Source: Magnetococcales bacterium
Lineage (GTDB): Bacteria; Pseudomonadota; Magnetococcia; Magnetococcales; JADFYX01
Direction: 5' to 3'
Assembly: GCA_002753565.1 (NCBI GenBank)
Contig: PEAM01000030.1
Span: 1 to 52,968, forward strand
Length of the DNA stretch: 52,968 nucleotides
This document shows, in pieces, positions 23,959 through 31,121 of this stretch (the stretch's first letter is position 1; each line of letters opens with the position of its first letter). A program made the position numbers and the translations under genes. Under the pieces are notes generated by a model. It was given only the letters and a program-made list of their open reading frames with translations. It made no database searches and had not been told where the DNA came from.

Positions 23959-24166
23959 AAGTGCTAAAAACACTTTTACAGAACCCGGCTTCCGCTCCCG
24001 TCAGATTTGCGGTATTTTTGTGCCCGGACATCCTCATGTCTGCCGGGAGTGCGGAGAATAAAACACCCTTCGGGGAAATAATCCTGCCGCTGGTTCTGCG
24101 GTTTTTAGCTCCCGGCAGTTCACAATCCTGTGACTGCCAACCGCATAAAAAGCGGAGAACCAAGAC
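23959..24166 (+). ncRNA. C4-like structured leader RNA, cassette 2
   Basis: The leader keeps every element of the copy 1 leader. GGCAGT.CACA/TGTGACTGCC is at 24114-24138, CCGC 24087-24090 pairs with GCGG 24098-24101, and a CCGC/GCGG hairpin at 24141-24155 overlaps the Shine-Dalgarno GCGGAG. TTCCGCT in the early leader is complementary to AGCGGAG of the ribosome site (7 pairs with one G.U). The leader is intact although the genes behind it are deleted, so it may still act in trans on the other cassettes. Confidence 0.65.
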
Positions 24167-24367
24167 ATGAATCACAATCAAACTCAACCCGAGCCCCTTT
24201 CCTGGGGTGAAATCCGACTCAACCAAGTTTTGTGGATTAACTTTGTTCCCCACGCCACGGCGAACAGCCTGAATCCCATACTCAGCATTGCCAGTGACAC
24301 TCTGCATCCGACCATCCAAGATCTGGAAAAGATCAAAGGTGAACGGTTCGTCTACTACCCCGATTGA
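24167..24367 (+). CDS. Collapsed antirepressor cassette: in-frame fusion of both genes
   Basis: The 66-aa frame joins the first 31 residues of the antirepressor (PLSWGEIRLNQVLWINFVPH, then AT) to the last 35 of the small downstream protein (ANSLNPILSIASDTLHPTIQ to YYPD). Compared with cassette 1, about 560 bp are missing, with the join at CACGGCGAACAG near 24255. The BRO-like middle part is gone, so antirepressor activity is unlikely. Because the join is in frame and the promoter, leader and ribosome site are kept, the peptide could still be made. Confidence 0.8.
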   Translation: MNHNQTQPEPLSWGEIRLNQVLWINFVPHATANSLNPILSIASDTLHPTIQDLEKIKGERFVYYPD

Positions 24368-24378
24368 TATTGTAGAAA

Positions 24379-24897
24379 TCATGGCTGCCTCCGAACCGGG
24401 CCGGAGGCAGCCACCGCATTCAAACCCTCCCGAATCCCCTGACGAACCAACTCGGTCAACCGGTCGGTTTTCTCCGTAAGTGCCGGAGCCATGAAGGGGT
24501 GAGGTTCGGTACCTTTTTTAGCAATAGATCGAGAAATCACGTAGGCCAAATCCCTAGAACTCATATCAGGATTGTGGGGCTGAATTTTTTTACCAACATT
24601 GATCCAGGCTTCGATCATCCAACGGGGCGGTGGTTTGCCCCCCGGCTTACGGCCCTCTTCCACGTAGGCGGCATAATCCGCTCCAGCCGAAACAAGGTAA
24701 TCGGCTGGCCCCTGCTTACGGCGGGAGATGGATTGTCGTAGAGTGGAAAAAGCCATGGGAGTACGGTTTCTTGCCTCCCTGGCCACCTCCAAAGCTCCTT
24801 GCCTTAAAAATCGATCAACATGCTCCATGAGCAGATCCGGAGCCTGGCGCATGGCGGCATCGACACCGGGAATGTTGTGTTCGATGGCGACTTTCAT
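24379..24897 (-). CDS. HK97 gp10-like head-tail connector protein
   Basis: The 172-aa protein starts at MKVAIEHNIPGVDAAM. It has the HK97 gp10 pattern: ALEVAREARNRTPMAFSTLR, YLVSAGADYAAYVEEGRKPG, and the C-terminal HPFMAPALTEK. Such proteins sit at the head-tail joint or complete the neck. Its start overlaps the stop of the upstream gene as ATGA. A perfect 11-bp inverted repeat (24383-24393 with 24402-24412) lies in its last codons. Confidence 0.85.
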   Translation of the reverse strand: MKVAIEHNIPGVDAAMRQAPDLLMEHVDRFLRQGALEVAREARNRTPMAFSTLRQSISRRKQGPADYLVSAGADYAAYVEEGRKPGGKPPPRWMIEAWINVGKKIQPHNPDMSSRDLAYVISRSIAKKGTEPHPFMAPALTEKTDRLTELVRQGIREGLNAVAASGPVRRQP

Positions 24898-25523
24898 CGT
24901 GCGGCCCACCGTTCGAACCGTTCCATGAGGGTGCCATGGATAGCCATCGGATTGGTATTTTTGGCCTGACCGCCACCAGGAGCCTGGGTAGCTGATTTTC
25001 CGCTGTTGCGGACGGACATTTCCAACATCGCCTCGGCCTGGGCCCGCAACAAAAGCAGATCCCGATCGGCGGGGTCGATGGTGGTGTCGGCGGCATCAAC
25101 GCCAACCTGATGGCGGGCGGAATAGGTAAACTCGAAGGTGGTACCCAGTTTGTGGATCTCGCTGGCGGTCGGAGCTGGTGAAAGTTGGATCTTTCGGACT
25201 CCCTCAGACTCTACCAAAGAGAGGGTCGGCGGCTGGTTGGGGAACCCTTTTTCCCACGGTTGGTTGTTTCGTCGTTGCGAATTGCCCCATAGCACCAGAG
25301 CGGGCGAAAGCAATCCTGCAGGGGGATCATAGAGGGACTCCCCGGCAACCAGGGTAACGGTTCCAACCAGGGTACGAGGTCGAAACCGGGTCAGATCCGC
25401 TACCGCCCGGTCCAGGTGACGGATAAAGTCACCGTCAGCATCCGCCACGAACACCTCGGCGGCATCGTGGAGACTGGCTTTCAGATCGACTACCAAATCA
25501 GCTTGAGAAAGAGTTCCCGGCAC
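24894..25523 (-). CDS. Probable head-tail adaptor protein
   Basis: The 209-aa protein is helical with LSQADLVVDLKASLHDAAEV and AADTTIDPADRDLLLLRAQA, similar in organisation to siphophage adaptors. It lies between the lysis genes and the gp10-like gene. No catalytic motif is seen. The adaptor call is based on position and size, so another minor head protein is possible. Confidence 0.55.
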   Translation of the reverse strand: MPGTLSQADLVVDLKASLHDAAEVFVADADGDFIRHLDRAVADLTRFRPRTLVGTVTLVAGESLYDPPAGLLSPALVLWGNSQRRNNQPWEKGFPNQPPTLSLVESEGVRKIQLSPAPTASEIHKLGTTFEFTYSARHQVGVDAADTTIDPADRDLLLLRAQAEAMLEMSVRNSGKSATQAPGGGQAKNTNPMAIHGTLMERFERWAAR

Positions 25524-25524
25524 G

Positions 25525-25932
25525 TCAGCCTCCCACCTTGATAAACATGGAGTAGGTTTGCATGATCAACAGGGCCACCGTGACGATGGAGATAAAACCG
25601 GCGGCAAACCTGAGAAAAGCGGAACTGACTTTCCGATCGCTTTCTCTGGAGTTTTTCAGTGCCGTCACCTCATTTTTCAATAACTGAAGCTGTTCCCTCA
25701 TCTGCTTAGCCGTCTCTTTGCACTCATTATGACCCATTTCCAATCGAATCATCTTCTGCCCGGACAACAGTAGCTCTTGGGTATTTTGATAGACGGCTGA
25801 AAGCTGGGTTTTCATTTCCCGCTGACCGTTGAACAGGGTTTTAAGCTGCTCTTCCAACTTCACCACATCCTGCCCCAGTTCCTGAAGAATGGAACAGGGT
25901 GCGGTATGGTCCAGATTTTGAGGTTTGGCCAC
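25525..25932 (-). CDS. Coiled-coil protein with C-terminal membrane anchor, XhlA-like
   Basis: The 135-aa protein has a long coiled coil (LEEQLKTLFNGQREMKTQLS to NEVTALKNS) followed by one membrane segment near the end (FAAGFISIVTVALLIMQTYS). This shape resembles XhlA/hemolysin-type lysis accessory proteins. It follows the small holin-like gene by 5 bp and is close to the lysozyme gene, so it probably takes part in lysis. A spanin would normally show a cleaved or lipid-modified N-terminus, which is absent. Confidence 0.6.
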   Translation of the reverse strand: MAKPQNLDHTAPCSILQELGQDVVKLEEQLKTLFNGQREMKTQLSAVYQNTQELLLSGQKMIRLEMGHNECKETAKQMREQLQLLKNEVTALKNSRESDRKVSSAFLRFAAGFISIVTVALLIMQTYSMFIKVGG

Positions 25933-25937
25933 CGAAC

Positions 25938-26111
25938 TCAGCCCTCGGCCTTGTCCGCCGTGAAGGTTCCGATAAGACCGGATAGTCCGGTACCGGCGGC
26001 AATGATGTACTCCATCATCTCCGGTGAAACAGAGATACCAAAAGCGGTGGCCATCATGGCCAGGCCACGCCAGGATGAGGGCTCTTTAAGACGATTGATT
26101 ATGTTGTTCAT
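25938..26111 (-). CDS. Small holin-like membrane protein
   Basis: This 57-aa protein reads MNNIINRLKEPSSWRGL at its start, then a hydrophobic region (AMMATAFGISVSP and YIIAAGTGLSGLIGTF), and a charged end (TADKAEG). The start motif with KEPS.WRG is shared with small phage holins. It lies between the lysozyme and the XhlA-like gene, where a holin is expected. A GGAG site precedes the ATG. The gene is short and easily missed. Confidence 0.75.
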   Translation of the reverse strand: MNNIINRLKEPSSWRGLAMMATAFGISVSPEMMEYIIAAGTGLSGLIGTFTADKAEG

Positions 26112-26156
26112 GGTTCAAGAATCTCCTGTTTGATTAACTGTCGATGGTGAAAAAAA

Positions 26157-26687
26157 TCAGTAGCTGCCGTTTTGCATCATGGTAGCCAGCGCCGTAGCCC
26201 GACGGCCCACCTGCTTGGCCCACCGTGAATCCAGCATCTCCTCAGCGGCCCGGTCATAATCCTGGTTAGCAAGGGCGGCCAATAGTTTTTTAAAGCGCAG
26301 AAATCGGGAGAGGCCCAGGTTGAAGCACATATCCACCAGGGCCTGTTTGCGGGCCTCAATCAATTGATCGAAGCCGGGAACTTTCTCCCGCAACTCAACG
26401 ATCACCCGATTGACGTCAGAGGCCAAAAGATACATCGCCCCGGCTCGGGAGAGGCCACAGGGGTGAACACCGGTTCCACCGATGAAACCCTCATTTTGAA
26501 ACAGCCAGATCAACTCCTCATTTGATATGCCAACCTCTTCCACATTACGCCCGACACCAATGGTCCATTTGTTGGCTGGGCACTGGTAAAGCTCCACCTT
26601 CATGGCTTCATGCTTAATCAGTCGATCCAAAAGAGCCATGGTGTCGTCAATGGTTGCGTCGACATTAAATACAGTTTCGTTCGGCAT
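26157..26687 (-). CDS. Phage lysozyme (GH24-like endolysin)
   Basis: The 176-aa protein has the T4-lysozyme-type layout: the catalytic Glu in LIKHEAMKVELY, the beta hairpin ANKWTIGVGRN, the helical lobe with ALVDMCFNLG, and WAKQVGRRATALATMM at the end, matching the family's RxxR(A) motif. It should cut peptidoglycan glycan strands during lysis. There is no signal peptide, so export depends on the neighbouring holin. Its start shares a base with the upstream stop (TGATG). Confidence 0.9.
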   Translation of the reverse strand: MPNETVFNVDATIDDTMALLDRLIKHEAMKVELYQCPANKWTIGVGRNVEEVGISNEELIWLFQNEGFIGGTGVHPCGLSRAGAMYLLASDVNRVIVELREKVPGFDQLIEARKQALVDMCFNLGLSRFLRFKKLLAALANQDYDRAAEEMLDSRWAKQVGRRATALATMMQNGSY

Positions 26688-27004
26688 CAGACACTCCTCC
26701 GCTGTTGTTCCTCTTGAATGGCTTCCAGAGCGGTCACCCGGTTTTTGCCTTCGGCCTCCAACTCCGAAAGAATGATCAACTCATCATCGGTAAGCTGGGC
26801 CAGTCCGACTTCAATCGCCTCTACCGTACCGTCGCAGAGTGATTCGAGCAGCTCCACGCGGGGATTAATGGGAGGTTTGGCCGGAGCTAGTGACGGCGAA
26901 ACCGGAATCTGGCTGGAGTCCACCATCCGGGTCTCCCCCGGCCAGACTGTTTTGCCACCGATTGAAACCGGGTTGTTGCTCTTATTGGTAAAGGGTATAA
27001 ACGG
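26687..27004 (-). CDS. Small hypothetical virion-region protein
   Basis: The 105-aa protein begins MPFIPFTNKSNNPVSIGGKT, then has a proline-rich linker (SPSLAPAKPPINP) and a helical, acidic C-terminal half (LTDDELIILSELEAEGKNRV). It follows the capsid gene by about 12 bp. Similar small proteins behind the major capsid gene often serve in head completion, but I cannot assign one. Confidence 0.6.
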   Translation of the reverse strand, partial: PFIPFTNKSNNPVSIGGKTVWPGETRMVDSSQIPVSPSLAPAKPPINPRVELLESLCDGTVEAIEVGLAQLTDDELIILSELEAEGKNRVTALEAIQEEQQRRSV

Positions 27005-27016
27005 CATGATCACCCC

Positions 27017-29557
27017 CTACCGGTTGGTGAAGCTGTAGGCAATGACCGCCGTGGCATAGCCTCGAAGGGGCGACGGCACATGCACGGCGCTGTACTCTTC
27101 CCCATAGGCCACCTTTTTACCGATGGGCTTGCCATCGGAATCCACCGCCTCAAACGGGGTACCGGTTTGGAACGGTTTGGCCACCGTATAGGTCAGGGTA
27201 TTGCGAACTCCCAACTGAATCCGTTCATCACCCAGATCCACACCCGGTGCGTTGGTGGAAAAAGCGGGAATGGCCTTGATGGAGGAGAGATCACCCTGAC
27301 TGGTGGTATCGGCCCCATCCCGTTTGGCCGAGGCGGAATAGGTCTCGGCGTTGGTGGCCTTGTCGTTCAATACTGGGCTCATCAACATGTAGTCGGGCAT
27401 GACATAACGATCGGCGGACATCATCGCCTTACGCGCCCCAACCGACCGCAACAGACCGTTCATATGAACCTCTTCTGTCGTATTGGCCGGCAGATCCAGA
27501 TCGAACTTGGTGGCGTTGGTCGCATAGCTGTAGGAGATAAAATCATCCCCCGCCGAGGCCGCAGGAGTAACCGGCGTACCAGTCTCATCCACATACTGGA
27601 TGTAGCCCAGGTTGTAGTTGGTTATCCGGTAATAGGTTCCAGCCCCTTGGGTAATGGCCGGGTTGTAGAGGGAGAGAGCCACCGAGTTGAGTTGAACCAC
27701 CAGAGGGTTCTCCTCACTACCGACCGCCTGGCCTTTCAAATTCCGCACCTGGTGAGAACGGACGATAGGATACTGGGCCGACTTGACGATGCTTACCGTC
27801 GTACCGTTTAGCTGGCCGGAAATATCCTCATCGCTGATATCCATTGCCCCGAACTGATCGGAAACTCGCTGCAGCTCGTTGCAAATCCGCCGGACAATCA
27901 ACTCCCGAATGATCCGGGCGTTGGAGGCGACGTTTCGGGCATAGGCGTCCCAATCGATGGCACTGGAGCGGGAGAAGTGAATCACCTCGTTGGAGATCAA
28001 CAATGCCAGTTTCATCGGCAGGATGTAGGCAAAATCCATCTCCTGAGAGACCCCAGCCTGTTGAATGGCCTGGCCTTCAAAGACAATACCATCACCGACT
28101 GAAGCCGGAAGATTGCGTTGTTCGTAGGGAATATTGGTGGTCTGAGTGGCGGTAAAATCGGTCAAGGTCTGGACCAGTTCCAGCACTCGCAGATCGTGGA
28201 GGGCCTCACGGATGACGGTCCGGGTGAATCCGGCCGGTAGGTTGGTATCACCGATGCCGGTTTCGCCACCGGCCAGCATCTTCTGCTCCAGCTCCAAACG
28301 TGGGGCGTTGATCCGGTCGTACTCCGACAGCACCTTGGCGACGAACGGATCGATATCCTTGGCCAATCGCAATCCACCACCGGAGAATACCGCAGAGAGT
28401 TTCAGGGCATCGTTGATCCCCTCTTGTAGCTTGACGATGCCGGATTGGGAATCGGCACTGATTCGAACCGTACCCTGAGAGGCACTATCGTATCCCATGG
28501 CGGCGAGCTGCTGGGTGGACTCCATTTCCTGACCGAGTTGAATCTGATTTTCGGCCAGGGCGATCACTTGCGCCTCATCCATACTGGCCGTCACCAGGGA
28601 GACCGCAGCGGAAAGTCTCTTCCGGGTATTCTCCGATAGCCCCTCAGCATCGGTAATCAGCTTGCTGAACTGCCCTTGACGGGTTTCCAAATCCTCAGAG
28701 AGTTTTTTCGATGCGGCATCCTGTTCGGCCAGCTCTTTTTTTACCAGTTCCGCCACGATGGTTGAGTCGCTCTCCGGGGCCACCTGATTAATCGAAAGCT
28801 GTATGGTTGGCGGTATGGCCGTTGACTCGGGTTGTAGCTCACTCAATTGCGTGGCCGCATCGGACAACTGTTTGACCAGGCTTTCCAGCATGGTTTCGTC
28901 CGACTCGCTCAGTTGCTTGGCGGCCTTTTCGAATCCAGCCAGATAGCTTTCGATCGCCTCCTCGGAGAGTTTCAGCCCTTCCAACTTTTTACGCAGTTGT
29001 CCCAGATACTTTTTCATCGTTTTTGTGTCCTCTTCGGAGAGTGTTTTTGCCAATTCAGGGGGTATGAGACAGTGGGAGTCGGTGCATCGCTCTTCTTGGG
29101 AAAGCGTCACCTGATCCAGATTTTTCACCCGGGGCCGAACGGTCAAACCGGCGCCCATCAAGGTACAGCCGTGTTTTTTACCGGTTTCGGGATCGGGGTA
29201 GTTTTCGTGGTAGTCGGCGGAGAGATAGTGGAAACCGCGTTTTTGAATCGCCTCCACCCCGTAGTCGGTCCAAGCCACCTCGGCCCGCAGGCGGTTTTTC
29301 TCGACAAACAGCTTTTCAACAAATCCCGCTGCCCCTTCCGAATGGCGATGGGCAACATCGATGGCGATCTTCTGACCGTAGGTGTTCTCGGTAAAATTTT
29401 TTACCATCCGGTTCAACATGGCGCGGGTAATCTTTACCTCGCCATACCAGGAGTCGGCAAAGGTCACCACTCGGGTGAGAGTGACAGTAGATTTTTTCGA
29501 CCCGTCAGCCAGAGTGATGGGGCGTTCGGAGAGAATTCTTTTTTTCTTACCGGCCAT
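27017..29557 (-). CDS. Fused capsid protease, scaffold and major capsid protein
   Basis: This 846-aa protein combines three modules. Residues 1-175 resemble Mu protein I, the head maturation protease (IAIDVAHRHSEGAAGFVEKL, VAWTDYGVEAIQKRGFHYLS). Residues about 180-370 are Glu/Gln/Ser-rich and helical, as in scaffolds (LRKKLEGLKLSEEAIESYLA, QLSDAATQLSELQ). Residues about 390-846 look like a major capsid protein (FTRTVIREALHDLRVLELVQ, NLPASVGDGIVFEGQAI, DWDAYARNVASNARIIRELI). No separate capsid gene exists in the late region. The polyprotein presumably cuts itself after shell assembly. Confidence 0.8.
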   Translation of the reverse strand: MAGKKKRILSERPITLADGSKKSTVTLTRVVTFADSWYGEVKITRAMLNRMVKNFTENTYGQKIAIDVAHRHSEGAAGFVEKLFVEKNRLRAEVAWTDYGVEAIQKRGFHYLSADYHENYPDPETGKKHGCTLMGAGLTVRPRVKNLDQVTLSQEERCTDSHCLIPPELAKTLSEEDTKTMKKYLGQLRKKLEGLKLSEEAIESYLAGFEKAAKQLSESDETMLESLVKQLSDAATQLSELQPESTAIPPTIQLSINQVAPESDSTIVAELVKKELAEQDAASKKLSEDLETRQGQFSKLITDAEGLSENTRKRLSAAVSLVTASMDEAQVIALAENQIQLGQEMESTQQLAAMGYDSASQGTVRISADSQSGIVKLQEGINDALKLSAVFSGGGLRLAKDIDPFVAKVLSEYDRINAPRLELEQKMLAGGETGIGDTNLPAGFTRTVIREALHDLRVLELVQTLTDFTATQTTNIPYEQRNLPASVGDGIVFEGQAIQQAGVSQEMDFAYILPMKLALLISNEVIHFSRSSAIDWDAYARNVASNARIIRELIVRRICNELQRVSDQFGAMDISDEDISGQLNGTTVSIVKSAQYPIVRSHQVRNLKGQAVGSEENPLVVQLNSVALSLYNPAITQGAGTYYRITNYNLGYIQYVDETGTPVTPAASAGDDFISYSYATNATKFDLDLPANTTEEVHMNGLLRSVGARKAMMSADRYVMPDYMLMSPVLNDKATNAETYSASAKRDGADTTSQGDLSSIKAIPAFSTNAPGVDLGDERIQLGVRNTLTYTVAKPFQTGTPFEAVDSDGKPIGKKVAYGEEYSAVHVPSPLRGYATAVIAYSFTNR

Positions 29558-29730
29558 CAGGTCTCACCCTCTTCCCTGCCATCCCATTTGATGGCGCGGA
29601 TGATCTTATGCAGTTGCAAAAAGATGATGGGAATGGAAACCACGGCACAGATCGTCCAGAGCAATAGATACTTGTCATCCATCGAGACAATTTCCTTCAA
29701 AACTTCCGCAATGGTGGTATACTTCTCCAC
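29557..29730 (-). CDS. Small single-pass membrane protein before the capsid gene
   Basis: The 57-aa product (MEKYTTIAEVLKEIVSMDDK at the start) has one membrane segment (YLLLWTICAVVSIPIIFLQL) and a short charged tail. It starts with GTG, 8 nt after an AGGAG site. Its stop overlaps the capsid start as TGATG, so it is the first gene of the capsid unit. No family is recognised. Confidence 0.6.
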   Translation of the reverse strand: MEKYTTIAEVLKEIVSMDDKYLLLWTICAVVSIPIIFLQLHKIIRAIKWDGREEGET

Positions 29731-29761
29731 GTCACATTCTCCTATTCAGGGTGTGGCCAAT

Positions 29762-29799
29762 ACCGTCGGAGTCCGGCAAGACTCGCGACGGTTTTTTTG
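29762..29799 (+). terminator. Rightward-oriented hairpin and T-run
   Basis: ACCGTCG (29762-29768) pairs with CGACGGT (29786-29792), extended by GAGT/ACTC inside, and seven T follow. It is oriented to stop rightward transcripts, for which no gene is seen immediately upstream. It may protect the leftward late units from antisense reading. Confidence 0.6.
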
Positions 29800-29828
29800 T
29801 CTTTGGGGCAGTGGATCAAATGTAGGTG

Positions 29829-29850
29829 GACAAAATAAGGGCAGAGTGTG
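29829..29850. repeat. Late-unit motif, copy 1
   Basis: GACAAAATAAGGGCAGAGTG plus TG is identical to copy 2, 70 bp away, and 19 of 22 bases match copy 3 at 37898. About 30 bp before the motif are also similar between copies 1 and 2, indicating an imperfect tandem duplication. It lies upstream of the capsid unit. Confidence 0.8.
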
Positions 29851-29898
29851 GCCAAACCCTTTTTTCCACCTTTGGGGAAGTGAAGCAAAGAAAGGACT

Positions 29899-29920
29899 GA
29901 CAAAATAAGGGCAGAGTGTG
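29899..29920. repeat. Late-unit motif, copy 2, with inverted-repeat ends
   Basis: This copy is flanked by ACTGACA at the left and TGTCAGT at the right, a 7-bp inverted repeat with a 16-bp centre, typical of a protein-binding site. It lies between the terminator of antirepressor cassette 3 and the leftward capsid unit. Confidence 0.8.
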
Positions 29921-29930
29921 TCAGTAGCGA

Positions 29931-29961
29931 AAAAAAAGCCCCGACCGAGGAGAGTCAGGGC
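29931..29961 (-). terminator. Terminator of antirepressor cassette 3
   Basis: On the minus strand GCCCTGAC (29961-29954) pairs with GTCGGGGC (29945-29938) with one T.G pair, flanked by AAA and TTT, and followed by a T-run. It lies about 30 bp after the end of the cassette 3 genes and would end their leftward transcript before the capsid unit. Confidence 0.85.
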
Positions 29962-29991
29962 TTTGGGTGGGGTGTTGAGGGAAGAAGCGAA

Positions 29992-30231
29992 TCAGGTAAT
30001 CATATCGCGTTTAAGCCGTTCCAGATCTCGGACGGCCATCCACAGTGTATCGTCGGCATCCTCCAAGGCGATGGCCAGATGATCCGCCGACCAGACCACC
30101 TTATCCAGGTCTTCAATGGCCTGGGCCAGGGTAATCTGGGCTTTGATGTGTTTCCGCTTTTGGTTCAATCTCCGGATGGAGCGACTGACAAGACGTTTTC
30201 GTGTTCGGGGATGAAGGGAACCGTTCATCAT
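29992..30231 (-). CDS. Small cassette protein downstream of antirepressor 3
   Basis: The 79-aa protein is basic and helical (RKRLVSRSIRRLNQKRKHIK, then a C-terminal WMAVRDLERLKRD). It is a distant homologue of the small protein in cassette 1: both share an MN..LH start, RSI/RSL.RL, a W.A/W.S..L core and RDLE.+K. The start overlaps the antirepressor stop (TGATG). Retention of a diverged second gene in the same place suggests a joint function with the antirepressor. Confidence 0.65.
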   Translation of the reverse strand: MMNGSLHPRTRKRLVSRSIRRLNQKRKHIKAQITLAQAIEDLDKVVWSADHLAIALEDADDTLWMAVRDLERLKRDMIT

Positions 30232-30782
30232 CACACCCCCAACCCATCCAGCACCAACTGCTCGCCTTCACTCCCCAGTAAGGCCAGATCCGGCAGAGGT
30301 TCCCGAAGCATTTTGCTGACACGGGCCAGATCATCTAACAGACCCCGGCGGACAAAGCTGTCCTTTATTTTAGCCAGATCGACCAGAATGGTTCTACGCA
30401 GCTTGGTCAACTCGATCTTCTCTTTGAAGGTCAACTCCTCCGGTTGGCAAAAATCCCAGACAAAGGCGGCAATCTGCTGTTTCATCTCCTTGGCTTTCTC
30501 GGTCTGGGACTCCATGCAGATGAGGAGGAAGCCGATCGGGTGATACACAGAAACATCCCGTTTTTTGCCGTCAACTGTAATCAGGTTGATTACAGTTGCG
30601 TACTCTTCGATGTACGGATTTCGCTCCAAAAGTGTACTGATGGAAATGCGAGGTTCAGCATATTCCAGCCATTCACCTATGGCTTGCCGGGTGGCGTGGG
30701 GAACAAAATTAACCCACAAAACCTGATTGAGTTGGATTTCACCCCAGGAAAGGGGTTCCGGTTGGGTTTGAACAGTATTCAT
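30231..30782 (-). CDS. Antirepressor-like protein, cassette 3
   Basis: The 183-aa protein is closely similar to the cassette 1 protein through most of its length (QPEPLSWGEIQLNQVLWVNF, VYHPIGFLLICMESQTEKAK, ELTFKEKIELTKLRRTILVD). The main differences are in the segment around TVINLITVDGKKRDVS, the likely specificity region. This copy runs in the same direction as the late genes. The start at MNTVQTQPEP is used because it aligns with the other copies and lies 8 nt after GGAG. Confidence 0.7.
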   Translation of the reverse strand: MNTVQTQPEPLSWGEIQLNQVLWVNFVPHATRQAIGEWLEYAEPRISISTLLERNPYIEEYATVINLITVDGKKRDVSVYHPIGFLLICMESQTEKAKEMKQQIAAFVWDFCQPEELTFKEKIELTKLRRTILVDLAKIKDSFVRRGLLDDLARVSKMLREPLPDLALLGSEGEQLVLDGLGV

Positions 30783-31006
30783 GATCACTTCTCCGCTTTC
30801 TATGCGGTTGACAGCCGCAGGATTGCGGGCTGCCGGGAGCTAGAAACCGTGAAGTTAACGGCGGGATTATTTCCCCGAGGGGTATTCTATTCTCCGCACT
30901 CCCGACAGACAGACGGCACCGTAACATAAGTACCGGAAAGCGGACACAAAAATACCGCTGGACTGACGGGAGCGGATACCGAACTTCAGGGTGTTTCTAG
31001 CACCTG
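30783..31006 (-). ncRNA. C4-like structured leader RNA, cassette 3
   Basis: This is the most diverged leader, yet its stems are kept. 30810-30834 forms GACAGCCGCA/TGCGGGCTGCC where copies 1 and 2 have TTCACA/TGTGA. 30847-30850 pairs with 30858-30861 as CCGT/ACGG where the others have CCGC/GCGG. The Shine-Dalgarno hairpin is 30793-30807. These double changes are compensatory. TCCGCT at the leader start can pair with AGCGGA of the ribosome site. Confidence 0.65.
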
Positions 31007-31012
31007 AGAAAG

Positions 31013-31041
31013 ACCCTACACCAAAAAAAATGGCCTGTCTA
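31013..31041 (-). promoter_or_regulatory. Promoter of antirepressor cassette 3
   Basis: On the minus strand TAGACA (31041-31036), 17 bp and TAGGGT (31018-31013) correspond to the promoter boxes of cassettes 1 and 2. The preceding GAAAAACGAAC is conserved. Confidence 0.65.
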
Positions 31042-31121
31042 GTTCGTTTTTCCTTGTGTGGGAGGCGAAGTAGAGAGAGGGTGACAAAAGTTGATTTTCT
31101 GTGTGAGGTATAAAAACAAGC

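Noticed and set aside
23897-24382. Leftward 161-codon open frame across cassette 2
   Set aside because: Same antisense shadow of the conserved leader and fused gene.
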